In this document: piece after piece, positions 50,006-56,363 of the stretch | How positions within the stretch are numbered: position 1 is the stretch's first letter | How the letters are laid out: each line of letters begins with the position of its first letter | From: a virus | Strand: one strand, 5' to 3' | Virus record (IMG/VR): IMGVR_UViG_3300036791_000851 | Coordinates: 1-64,000 of that record | DNA: 64,000 bases | The notes under the pieces: model-generated | Databases searched by the model: none | Seen by the model: the letters and a program-made list of their open reading frames with translations, nothing else | What the model was told of the DNA's origin: nothing | Position numbers and translations under genes: made by a program

Positions 50006-50212
50006 ATGCGTCTGCGCATGAAAGCCGGCTTCGATTGGGGCCGCCTGGCATGGGGCAAGCCCGACAGTCCGGTGCGGTCGTTCTGTGCTTATTGCCACGC
50101 TTACATTCCCGACGACGATGTGCCGCTGATGTTTTGGGCGGACGACGGTTCGGCGATCTCACTGTGTGAGGCCTGCAGCGAACGATGGATCGTTAGAAAG
50201 AAACAGACGTAG
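50006..50212 (+). CDS. Small zinc-finger protein, 68 residues
   Basis: ATG 50006 follows TTAGGATGAGAC; an ATG four codons later is possible. CAYCHAYIPDDD and CEACSERW give four Cys for a zinc ribbon. Read away from the leftward early block, it may be an early regulator; function unknown. Confidence 0.55.
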   Translation: MRLRMKAGFDWGRLAWGKPDSPVRSFCAYCHAYIPDDDVPLMFWADDGSAISLCEACSERWIVRKKQT

Positions 50213-50768
50213 GCGCGCCAGCGCAAATGCGAGCGCCTCGCGAGGCTGCAGCACATCATCGATATCAACAGAGCTAAGAATATCGGGGAGCGAGCGCGCT
50301 TTGCGCTTGCACGAATCAGCGCGCAGTGCTGCGATGATGAGGTTGGGCGGGTACCGGCTTGCCTGTTAAGCTATTGAGCGCCCACAACAAAAGGCCCCAG
50401 AGCTTGCGCTATGGGGCCCGCTAGATGGGATTAGATGGGATCGCATTTGGGACTACGACAGTATTCCTTCCATATCCCATCTAGCGCTGATGCGCAACAG
50501 TCGGTTGGCCTGATCTACCAATCGAAAGCGCGCGGTATGCCGGTCGCCAGCCGGTCTCGGGGCGCGCTCTAACAATAGGGCCCGAGCAGTGGGCGTTCAA
50601 GGAGGAACGCTTCAGCAATCCCAGCCTCTGAGCGCCCGCCGCGGCGCAATGCACTCACACGTCTCATCGGCAGCGTGGGGCAAAAAGGGGGTAGGGGGTT
50701 GCTGCCCCAAACAGTGGACTACCAAGAAAGCGAAGGAAGAAGAAGCAAGTAAGAGGTCCGGCAGCGAT
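50213..50768 (+). other. Non-coding stretch with hairpins
   Basis: I see no convincing gene here. It holds a hairpin (GGCCCCA 50393-50399 with TGGGGCC 50412-50418) and an 11-bp inverted repeat (CTAGATGGGAT 50421-50431 with ATCCCATCTAG 50474-50484), whose left arm is followed by a second direct copy of TAGATGGGAT. No tRNA T-loop was found. An open frame starting at 50589 runs through the end of this stretch into the next gene but has no good ribosome-binding site. Confidence 0.5.
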
Positions 50769-50978
50769 ATGACTACAAAGGGTGGTCAGTGGACATCGAA
50801 CGCAAAATGGTTCTCGACACAGGTCTGCCGGCATTGTGGTCAGGCCGGCGGCTTGTTCGATCGGGCGACGTTCGAGGGGGCGCCCGTCGATGGCGTACCG
50901 ATACATCGTGACTGCCTGGTTGTTTGGTTTGCGAGGATGGACGATCGTGGTTGGGCAATTGGTGCGAGGGAGTTGTGA
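50769..50978 (+). CDS. Small Cys/His protein, 69 residues
   Basis: ATG 50769 is preferred over in-frame starts at 50589 or 50649. QVCRHCGQAGGLFDRATFEG, then PIHRDCLVVWFARMDDR, has a C-x2-C...H-x2-C zinc site. The stop overlaps the next start. Function unknown. Confidence 0.5.
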   Translation: MTTKGGQWTSNAKWFSTQVCRHCGQAGGLFDRATFEGAPVDGVPIHRDCLVVWFARMDDRGWAIGAREL

Positions 50979-51133
50979 TGTCGGCCAAGTTTTATCACCG
51001 GGGCGATTACTGCTTCGTGAGCCTCGATCACTCGGATGCTGACCTACCCTATGGTCTGTGTCCCGTCAGCGTCGTGGGCTATGGCAAGTGGCACTGGTGC
51101 TCGGCCTCGTTCTGGATGGTGCCCGGGTGGTGA
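50978..51133 (+). CDS. Small hypothetical protein, 51 residues
   Basis: ATG 50978 overlaps the previous stop by one base. It is Tyr/Trp/Cys-rich (FYHRGDYCFVSLDHSD, GYGKWHWCSASFWMVPGW). Function unknown. Confidence 0.45.
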   Translation: MSAKFYHRGDYCFVSLDHSDADLPYGLCPVSVVGYGKWHWCSASFWMVPGW

Positions 51134-51137
51134 TGCG

Positions 51138-51482
51138 ATGCCGCACTGGCACGAGCGCGCGATCGGCGGACCATCGATGATCTGTGACGTCTGCGGCCGC
51201 GGTCCCGACGGTGCCGCTCGCGTATTCGTGCATCCGCGCTGGCGCGCGCTCAGGACGAGAGATGAAACGCTCGCCTGGGCACGCACGGCCGGCCGGCGTA
51301 TAGGTGAGGAGCTGCGAATGGAGATCGAGCGTGAGCGCGGACAGCGCGGCGAAATGCACGAGTGGGAGCGGCACATCCTTGCGCTGCGTGCCGAGATTGT
51401 TAATGCTGGCAATCAGATCAAAGCCGAAAGCAAAGTCAAAACCGAGAGCAAAAGCGATGGCAACAAGCATCAAAGCGCCTAA
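51138..51482 (+). CDS. Small protein with C-x2-C pair and helical tail, 114 residues
   Basis: From ATG 51138; an ATG at about 51177 is possible. ICDVCGRGPDGAARVFVHP is followed by a long helix (WARTAGRRIGEELRMEIERE, EWERHILALRAEIVNAGNQI) and a Lys/Ser-rich end. The last 26 bases overlap the next gene. Function unknown. Confidence 0.45.
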   Translation: MPHWHERAIGGPSMICDVCGRGPDGAARVFVHPRWRALRTRDETLAWARTAGRRIGEELRMEIERERGQRGEMHEWERHILALRAEIVNAGNQIKAESKVKTESKSDGNKHQSA

Positions 51483-51801
51483 GCCGAAGCCGAGCGTTAC
51501 CACACTCGCGGCTGCCGACGATGCGGCTGCCAATCAAGTGGTATTCACCGCCACCGTCGAAGGCGAACAAGGCGGCGGCCCGGCGCCCACTGGCACGATC
51601 ACGTTCAAGGATGGCACCAAGGTCGTTGCGACGGTGGTCGTCGATGCCAGCATGATCGTAGCCGCCATGCCCGCAGCTGCGGTGACTGCGGAATATAGCG
51701 GCGATGCCAAGTGGGGGCCCAGCACCTCCAATGCGCTCAGTCCGCCCTATGTTTCAGCGCGCACACCCTTCGTTGAAACGCGCGCAGAGCGCAGGCCATG
51801 A
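51457..51801 (+). CDS. Single Ig-like domain protein, 114 residues
   Basis: ATG 51457 lies inside the previous gene in another frame. SVTTLAAADDAAANQVVFTATV, GPAPTGTITFKDGTKVVATVV and VTAEYSGDAKWGPSTSNAL (first piece written in part) match a bacterial Ig-like (Big_3_5 type) domain over residues 13-95. Such domains decorate phage capsids and tails. No signal peptide. Its place upstream of the terminase genes is unusual for a virion decoration. Confidence 0.65.
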   Translation: MATSIKAPKPKPSVTTLAAADDAAANQVVFTATVEGEQGGGPAPTGTITFKDGTKVVATVVVDASMIVAAMPAAAVTAEYSGDAKWGPSTSNALSPPYVSARTPFVETRAERRP

Positions 51802-51889
51802 CATCCCGCCAGCCACAGAAGGCCGCGCTACGCCTCAGCGGTGACCTCTGACAAGGCCGCGATCTAACAACTCTCCATCCCTCAACTAA

Positions 51890-52351
51890 ATGGCCTACAC
51901 TCATCCCATGGCCACCCCAACCCCAATAACACCATGGAAGCCACAACGAACCCCAAAAGGTACATTCGTTAAGGGGCATTCAGGCCATCCCGGTGGTGAT
52001 GCTGGTCGGGCGCGTCGTGAGCTAAACACCGACACGATCCGCGAGATGCACCGAGCCTTCCGGCTCGGTGGAAGGAAAGCCATTGACAAGGTGATGAAGC
52101 AGCAACCAGCGATATTCCTTAAGCTATTGGTGCTCCTGGTCCCGCGTGAGTTGGAGGTTTCACACACCAACATCATCAAGAGCATGACCGACGAACAGAT
52201 CGAGGCCGCGATCGAGGCTATCCAGAACATGCTGGCCGCGCGCGATGCCGGGGCTGCGGCGAAGGTGATCGAGCACCAGACGACGGCATTGCCGGCACCG
52301 CGGAAACGCAAGGTGGCTTCCCCCCTACTTCCCAGCAATGGGGCCGAATGA
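51890..52351 (+). CDS. Small terminase subunit-like protein
   Basis: It encodes 153 residues from ATG 51890 (or 51908). GTFVKGHSGHPGGDAGRARRE is the usual K-G-x-S-G-x-P-G-G start of DUF5681/small-terminase-like proteins. It continues with TIREMHRAFRLGGRKAIDKV and QPAIFLKLLVLLVPRELEVS, then a helix (DEQIEAAIEAIQNMLAARDA). It would bind the packaging site and recruit the large subunit, which is unusually far away at 56341. Confidence 0.6.
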   Translation: MAYTHPMATPTPITPWKPQRTPKGTFVKGHSGHPGGDAGRARRELNTDTIREMHRAFRLGGRKAIDKVMKQQPAIFLKLLVLLVPRELEVSHTNIIKSMTDEQIEAAIEAIQNMLAARDAGAAAKVIEHQTTALPAPRKRKVASPLLPSNGAE

Positions 52352-52854
52352 CTAAGCCGTTGGCATTGCTGTGGTTATGTAAGTAGACATACTGCCTATC
52401 CCACAGTTTTATCGCATTTTTGCGATTCGCCATTAGCGCTTTTGGCACGAGCGCCCATGGCCTGGTCATGCGCCCCCGCGGGGCCCGGCGAGGGGGGGGA
52501 GGGGGGCGGACGAAAAAACTTTTTTTGCCCTCGGCCCCTCCCCCAAATGCCCGCCATTTTTTCGTTCTGAGGAGGTAAGGTACTGATATGATTGCGTTAT
52601 ATGCTAGTTTGCTGTGGACGTCCGAAGACGGTGTGTTCTTTTCTGCTCCGACCATCTAAGTAATTATTTTTGCTGGGGATTTTTCATTTGTACAGTTTGT
52701 ACAGTTTGTACAATTTGGACGACTTGTACAGTTTGGACAACTGGGACAATTGGGACAATTGGGACAACTTGTTCAGATGATACCTGGCCTGTTTTCGTTC
52801 TGACCACCTAATAGGTTGGGATTGCTGGGATTTTCGTAGTATTAGGACGTACGG
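52352..52854 (+). other. Non-coding stretch between small-terminase-like gene and minus gene
   Basis: About 500 bases with strong local composition swings: a G-run (52494-52508 region), A/T-rich segments and the 9-bp tandem array at 52689-52778. No gene with a supported start is seen. Two copies of TTTTCGTTCTGA occur at about 52559 and 52792, flanking the array. A cis-acting site (packaging or replication) is plausible. Confidence 0.45.
52689..52778 (+). repeat. Ten tandem 9-bp units
   Basis: Units start at 52689 and every nine bases to 52770: TGTACAGTT twice, TGTACAATT, TGGACGACT, TGTACAGTT, TGGACAACT, GGGACAATT twice, GGGACAACT, TGTTCAGAT. Consensus K-G-K-ACA-R-Y-T. The left half is TGTACA-like and the right half GGGACA-like, so the array is graded. 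Confidence 0.95.
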
Positions 52855-53214
52855 CTAACCTAGGGGGTTAGCTGCGCGGGCTTTTTTGCGGGCGCGGTAG
52901 TTACGGGCGCGTTCGGCGTTTGAGAGTTTTGTTGGGGAGGGGGGTCGACCTCTGGGACGGGTGGCCTTTTTTGGACGCGGGTCCTTCATCACGGAAATTG
53001 TGGGATTTGGTGTGGGGGGCTTTGGAGTTTTCGTGATGGATATGGGAGGATTTTTTGTGACGCGCTCTGGGATTAAGGGGGCGCGGCGTTTGGTTGGTGG
53101 TGGGGTGAGGCCGCGGGAGGTATCGGCGCGCGGGGAGCCGTGTGAGGGGGTGATGCCTGGGCAGATGCGGGTCCAGTGGCGTTGACCGCAGATTTTACAG
53201 AGGGGGATTTCCAT
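52855..53214 (-). CDS. Zinc-knuckle and basic-tail phage protein, 119 residues
   Basis: From ATG 53214. CKICGQRHWTRICPG near the N-terminus is a probable zinc knuckle; the middle is Pro/Thr-rich, and the end (KLSNAERARNYRARKKARAAN) is a basic helix resembling DNA-binding tails. Similar proteins occur in Rhizobiales phages. Its start codon overlaps that of the divergent plus gene at 53213. No good ribosome-binding site is seen on the minus strand. Confidence 0.6.
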   Translation of the reverse strand: MEIPLCKICGQRHWTRICPGITPSHGSPRADTSRGLTPPPTKRRAPLIPERVTKNPPISITKTPKPPTPNPTISVMKDPRPKKATRPRGRPPSPTKLSNAERARNYRARKKARAANPLG

Positions 53215-53434
53215 GGCTTCAAATCATCAGGCTCGGCTGCGGTATTTGTGTGCGGGGCCTTATCCGTCGGTATCTGATCAGGCTTTACGGTTGCGTGCGG
53301 AGGCTATTTCCGAGGCTGTGCCGGTGTGGCCGCTCGAGCATTACATCGAAGTGGTGGAGGCTGTGAACGAGTATTTGCTGGGGCTTTTGGTCGCTCGGAT
53401 GCGTGAGCGGCGGCGTGATTTGTATGGCTGGTGA
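53213..53434 (+). CDS. Small helical protein, 73 residues
   Basis: ATG 53213 follows AGAGGGGGATTTCC. YPSVSDQALRLRAEAISEAV, LEHYIEVVEAVNEYLLGLLV. The start lies within the same CATG as the divergent gene's start. Function unknown. Confidence 0.5.
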   Translation: MASNHQARLRYLCAGPYPSVSDQALRLRAEAISEAVPVWPLEHYIEVVEAVNEYLLGLLVARMRERRRDLYGW

Positions 53435-53447
53435 GGGGGTTGCTGCG

Positions 53448-53747
53448 ATGGCTAAGCGGTTGGTGAGGAGGTCGCGGGAGGCGGAGCTTGCGCGCCGGGT
53501 TTTGGCGGCGAAGAAGGCGCGGCGGCGGCAAGCTTTGAGGGATCATGCGTTGCGGGTGCAGGTTTCACGGGAAATGATGCCTATCATGACTGCGCTTGAG
53601 CGGCGTTATTTGGCGCGTTTCATCTGCTTGGGCTGTGAGATGTCGCTGGATCGTGATTATTGCGGCGCGGTCAATCCGGCCAAGCACTGTACGGCGGAGA
53701 GCCGGGCCGAACGCCGGGCCAAGGTGCTGGAGGGTTATCGGCCGTGA
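53448..53747 (+). CDS. Basic protein with C-x2-C pair, 99 residues
   Basis: ATG 53448 follows GAGGGGGTTGCTGCG; an ATG at 53424 is an alternative. A very basic helical half (AKRLVRRSREAELARRVLAA) is followed by ICLGCEMSLDRDYCG and KHCTAESRAERRAK, a probable zinc site. The stop overlaps the next GTG start. Nucleic-acid binding is likely. Confidence 0.5.
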   Translation: MAKRLVRRSREAELARRVLAAKKARRRQALRDHALRVQVSREMMPIMTALERRYLARFICLGCEMSLDRDYCGAVNPAKHCTAESRAERRAKVLEGYRP

Positions 53748-54046
53748 GCGACAGCTATATTGCTCGTTTGGCTGGCGAGCTTGACCGGGCCGAGACCAAG
53801 ATCGTTAAGCTGGAGAGCGAGATCGAGCGGCTAAAAGCTGATTATGAAATCCAAATGCGCAAGACGGATGCCGCGGAAGCCGAGATCGAGCGGCTGACCG
53901 GCGAGATCAACCACGCCATGCTGCCGAAGACCATGCAGGAGATGGTTGCGATGATCGTGAAAGTTACCCCGGCGATCACCCGTGCCGAGGCGTTGGATAT
54001 GGTGGAGAAGGCGGTGGCGAAGGTGTTCAACGCAGCGGTGCCGTGA
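53744..54046 (+). CDS. Coiled-coil protein, 100 residues
   Basis: GTG 53744 overlaps the preceding stop. Heptad-rich helices (LDRAETKIVKLESEIERLKA, AEAEIERLTGEINHAM) are followed by a short helical end (TRAEALDMVEKAVAKVF). Function unknown. Confidence 0.5.
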   Translation: MSDSYIARLAGELDRAETKIVKLESEIERLKADYEIQMRKTDAAEAEIERLTGEINHAMLPKTMQEMVAMIVKVTPAITRAEALDMVEKAVAKVFNAAVP

Positions 54047-54142
54047 CGAATTGACGAATGTTGTGTTGCGTTTCGTAAATGTTTCGCGGTAGCTTGGTAT
54101 TGTCGCGTCGCGAGCTTCAACCAAATCCTCGGAGGATGAAAA

Positions 54143-54775
54143 ATGGCTTCTATTCCAGTCACGATCATAGGCACGATGACTTACACGGAGGTCGGCGTCG
54201 GCGGCGGTCCGATGCCCGGAGGTCCGTTCCCCTCACATCCCATTGCCCCGGGAGGTCCGCCGCCCGGCATTTGGGGTGGTCCCGGCGCATTGCCGCCCTG
54301 GGTGATGCCGCCGATCGCGCCCGGAGGCCCCGGAGGGGCGCCGCCTGTTCCTGCCCACCCGATCGTGATCCCGCCGGATGCTATTGCCCCAGGTGTGCCA
54401 ACGCATCCGATCTATATCCCGGTTTATCCGGCCCACCCGATCGTGATTCCGCCCGAGGCAATTGCGCCCGGCGTGCCCGCGCATCCGATCGTGTTGCCGC
54501 CACCTGGTCGCCCCGAGCATCCCATCGTAATCCCTCCGGATGCGATCGCACCAGGGGTACCGACGCATCCGATTGTGCTGCCACCGGTACCGCCGCTGGG
54601 CATTTGGGGTGGTGGCAATGAGCCGTTCCCGACGCCGCCGATCTACATTCCGCCGGGAACAGGCGGCGGTGGTGACAGGGAGCCGCTAGTCGAATGGAAA
54701 GTAGGCTGGTCGCCCAATACCGGATGGGTTGTCGTTGGTGTGCCGAACGTGCCGCACCCAGTTCCGTCGAAGTAA
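54143..54775 (+). CDS. Pro-rich repeat protein with conserved C-terminal WKVGW motif
   Basis: It encodes 210 residues after CTCGGAGGATGAAAA. Residues 30-150 repeat units of the form HPIVIPPDAIAPGVP (four to five copies, with LPPPGRPE and YIPVYPA variants). The last 45 residues (REPLVEWKVGWSPNTGWVVV, GVPNVPHPVPSK) are conserved-looking and recur in Rhizobiales phage proteins. Probably a structural spacer with a small ordered end. The -10/-35 of its promoter is unclear. Confidence 0.6.
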   Translation: MASIPVTIIGTMTYTEVGVGGGPMPGGPFPSHPIAPGGPPPGIWGGPGALPPWVMPPIAPGGPGGAPPVPAHPIVIPPDAIAPGVPTHPIYIPVYPAHPIVIPPEAIAPGVPAHPIVLPPPGRPEHPIVIPPDAIAPGVPTHPIVLPPVPPLGIWGGGNEPFPTPPIYIPPGTGGGGDREPLVEWKVGWSPNTGWVVVGVPNVPHPVPSK

Positions 54776-54867
54776 TATCGCGCCAATCGACGCGGATAGG
54801 GCGTGGCCGCCCGACAAGGCCGCAGGTTTTGACACCGCACCACAGCGGCTTTCCGCGTTGATTTTTA

Positions 54868-54876
54868 TGTTATGAT
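54868..54876 (+). promoter_or_regulatory. Candidate extended -10 promoter
   Basis: TGTTATGAT is an extended -10 (TGn-TATGAT) 42 bases before the start at 54918, in a short AT-rich stretch. No good -35 is seen. Confidence 0.3.
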
Positions 54877-54917
54877 TGGGAAGGATCAATCTTTTTGAGC
54901 ACGGATAGGAGGCTCTC

Positions 54918-55265
54918 ATGCCGAGATCGATGACGACGCCGGTGGTCGGGAGTGTATTGCGCTATTACGCCAATGCCACGTCGGCGACGCCGCAGGCGGC
55001 GATCGTGGTCAATGTTCCGGATGGCACGCACTTTGACTTGTTTGTGCTCAGCGCCGCCGGGGTTGGCAGCGCGGTATTAGGCGTGCTGTTCTGCGACCGC
55101 AGCTTCAAGCCGTCGACGGCGTTCTGCGAGGCGATGTGGACCAACATCCGCCTGACCGGAGGGGTATCGCCGTCACCGTCGATGATGCAGCAGGACCTTG
55201 CCGGTCCGGCCGAAGAAAAGGAAGCGACGACGGCTCCCGGCAAGCCCAAGGACAAGGCCGCCTAG
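54918..55265 (+). CDS. Small beta-rich protein, 115 residues
   Basis: ATG 54918 follows ATAGGAGGCTCTC. TPVVGSVLRYYANATSATPQ, AIVVNVPDGTHFDLFVLSA, then an acidic Pro/Lys end. It is convergent with the next minus gene and overlaps it by four bases. Function unknown; beta composition suits a minor virion protein. Confidence 0.5.
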   Translation: MPRSMTTPVVGSVLRYYANATSATPQAAIVVNVPDGTHFDLFVLSAAGVGSAVLGVLFCDRSFKPSTAFCEAMWTNIRLTGGVSPSPSMMQQDLAGPAEEKEATTAPGKPKDKAA

Positions 55266-55504
55266 CTCACCAGCCGCGGCTTGGTCGGTGCGGGCGGCGG
55301 CGGCTTCGGCCATTGTTCCCGTGCCATCTTCTCTATTGTGGCGCGCATTTCGCGCGGGCGCACCCGGCTCGACAGCATCGGCCATTCCTGGTCGCGGCGC
55401 ATCTCGACGATGAAAACCTCGCCGTCGTCGTCGGTCAGAAACACCGTGCCGTCCTTGCGCAGCTCGGCCTTGACGAAATACGGGCTTTTCAGTTTTCGCG
55501 CCAT
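55262..55504 (-). CDS. Small hypothetical protein, 80 residues
   Basis: ATG 55504 overlaps the preceding stop by one base, with AAAGGAGAACTG upstream. LKSPYFVKAELRKDGTVFLT, DDDGEVFIVEMRRDQEWPML suggest a beta hairpin domain; the end is Pro-rich. Function unknown. Confidence 0.5.
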   Translation of the reverse strand: MARKLKSPYFVKAELRKDGTVFLTDDDGEVFIVEMRRDQEWPMLSSRVRPREMRATIEKMAREQWPKPPPPAPTKPRLVS

Positions 55505-55791
55505 CAGTTCTCCTTTCGCAGCAATTTGCGCATGGCCTGATCGAGCCTGGCCTTTTCGACGACGATGGCCACCGACGGCGTGATGTTGGCCTGCCGCATG
55601 TCGTTGATCATGAGGTCGATCAGGAGGAGCGCGCTGTTGAGCGTCACGACCAGTGCCGCGCATTTATCGTTCAGCTCGGCGATGTTGGCGCCGGCGATCT
55701 TGAGCGCGACCTTGAGCCGCTCAGGATTGTCGGCCGCCAGTTCGCTGTCGACGGCGATCGCCACCAGCTGAGAGCCCGTCTCGTTTGTCAT
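55504..55791 (-). CDS. Small helical protein, 95 residues
   Basis: ATG 55791 overlaps the preceding stop. Helical (ERLKVALKIAGANIAELNDK, ALVVTLNSALLLIDLMI). Its end KARLDQAMRKLLRKEN closely matches the end of the upstream protein (KAQLDEAMRKIIRPSG), so the two are probably distant paralogues. Confidence 0.5.
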   Translation of the reverse strand: MTNETGSQLVAIAVDSELAADNPERLKVALKIAGANIAELNDKCAALVVTLNSALLLIDLMINDMRQANITPSVAIVVEKARLDQAMRKLLRKEN

Positions 55792-56147
55792 GGTTTTGCT
55801 CCGCTGGGCCTGATGATCTTGCGCATGGCCTCGTCGAGCTGGGCCTTGCAGGATACCACCGATGGATGCATCGGCACGCCCGCCGGCCAGAACGCCATCA
55901 GCACCTCGGTCAGCTGGAAGGCGCGATCGAGCGCATGTACGATCAGCGCACCCTCGCGGCGCATCTTGTCCATCAGTATGATGTTCTCGGCATGGACATT
56001 GGCGTGTTTTTCGATCTCTATTTCGAGGTATTGGTTGTCCTCAACTTGTCGGCGCAGCTTGACGTAGAGATCGGTAATCTCGGCCTTTAGCGCCGTGGCC
56101 TCCTCGGCATAGAGGTCGGCGCGCTCGCTGTGGCTGTGGTTGGGCAT
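55788..56147 (-). CDS. Coiled-coil protein, 119 residues
   Basis: From ATG 56147, divergent from the gene at 56187. The N-terminal half is coiled coil (EEATALKAEITDLYVKLRRQ, YLEIEIEKHANVHAENII); the second half parallels the next gene (ALIVHALDRAFQLTEVLMAF). Function unknown. Confidence 0.5.
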   Translation of the reverse strand: MPNHSHSERADLYAEEATALKAEITDLYVKLRRQVEDNQYLEIEIEKHANVHAENIILMDKMRREGALIVHALDRAFQLTEVLMAFWPAGVPMHPSVVSCKAQLDEAMRKIIRPSGAKP

Positions 56148-56150
56148 GTT

Positions 56151-56164
56151 GCGTTTGTAAACGC
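56151..56164. promoter_or_regulatory. Perfect 14-bp palindrome in a divergent gap
   Basis: GCGTTTGTAAACGC is a perfect inverted repeat (6+2+6) lying between the divergent starts at 56147 and 56187. A CTATAGG follows at 56170-56176. An operator for the small RHH-like protein encoded next to it is plausible. Confidence 0.4.
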
Positions 56165-56186
56165 TGCGCTATAGGCTGGCAAGATC

Positions 56187-56363
56187 ATGGCCAGGCAAAA
56201 ACCGGAAAATCGCGACGTCGCCATCATGCTGCGGGTGACAGCAAAAGAGCGCATCAAATTCCAACGGCACGCAGATAAGATGGGGCTCAAGCTGTCAAGC
56301 TGGATGCGGATGCAGCTGCTTGCGGCTGCAGGGGTGCAAAGTGGGACGGCGAAAAAAGACTGA
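56187..56363 (+). CDS. Small ribbon-helix-helix-like protein, 58 residues
   Basis: The frame runs from ATG 56187 to TGA 56363. RDVAIMLRVTAKERIKFQRH, ADKMGLKLSSWMRMQLLAAA follows the strand, helix, turn (G-L-x-L-S), helix order of RHH proteins (MobC/Arc-like). It lies directly upstream of the large terminase and overlaps it by 23 bases. Confidence 0.6.
   Translation: MARQKPENRDVAIMLRVTAKERIKFQRHADKMGLKLSSWMRMQLLAAAGVQSGTAKKD

Noticed and set aside
52689-52778. The array as a CRISPR
   Set aside because: Units are 9 bp, contiguous and without spacers; no cas gene is present.
52614-52811. An open frame through the 9-bp array, giving a three-residue repeat
   Set aside because: A 9-bp repeat must encode a three-residue repeat in any frame; no ribosome-binding site or conserved flanks support translation.
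44090-56164. TGTTGCGTTT shared upstream of the genes at 44126, 54143 and 56187 as a promoter family
   Set aside because: A 10-12 base match is expected by chance in 64 kb and the three copies differ in distance to the start; only the perfect palindrome at 56151 was kept.
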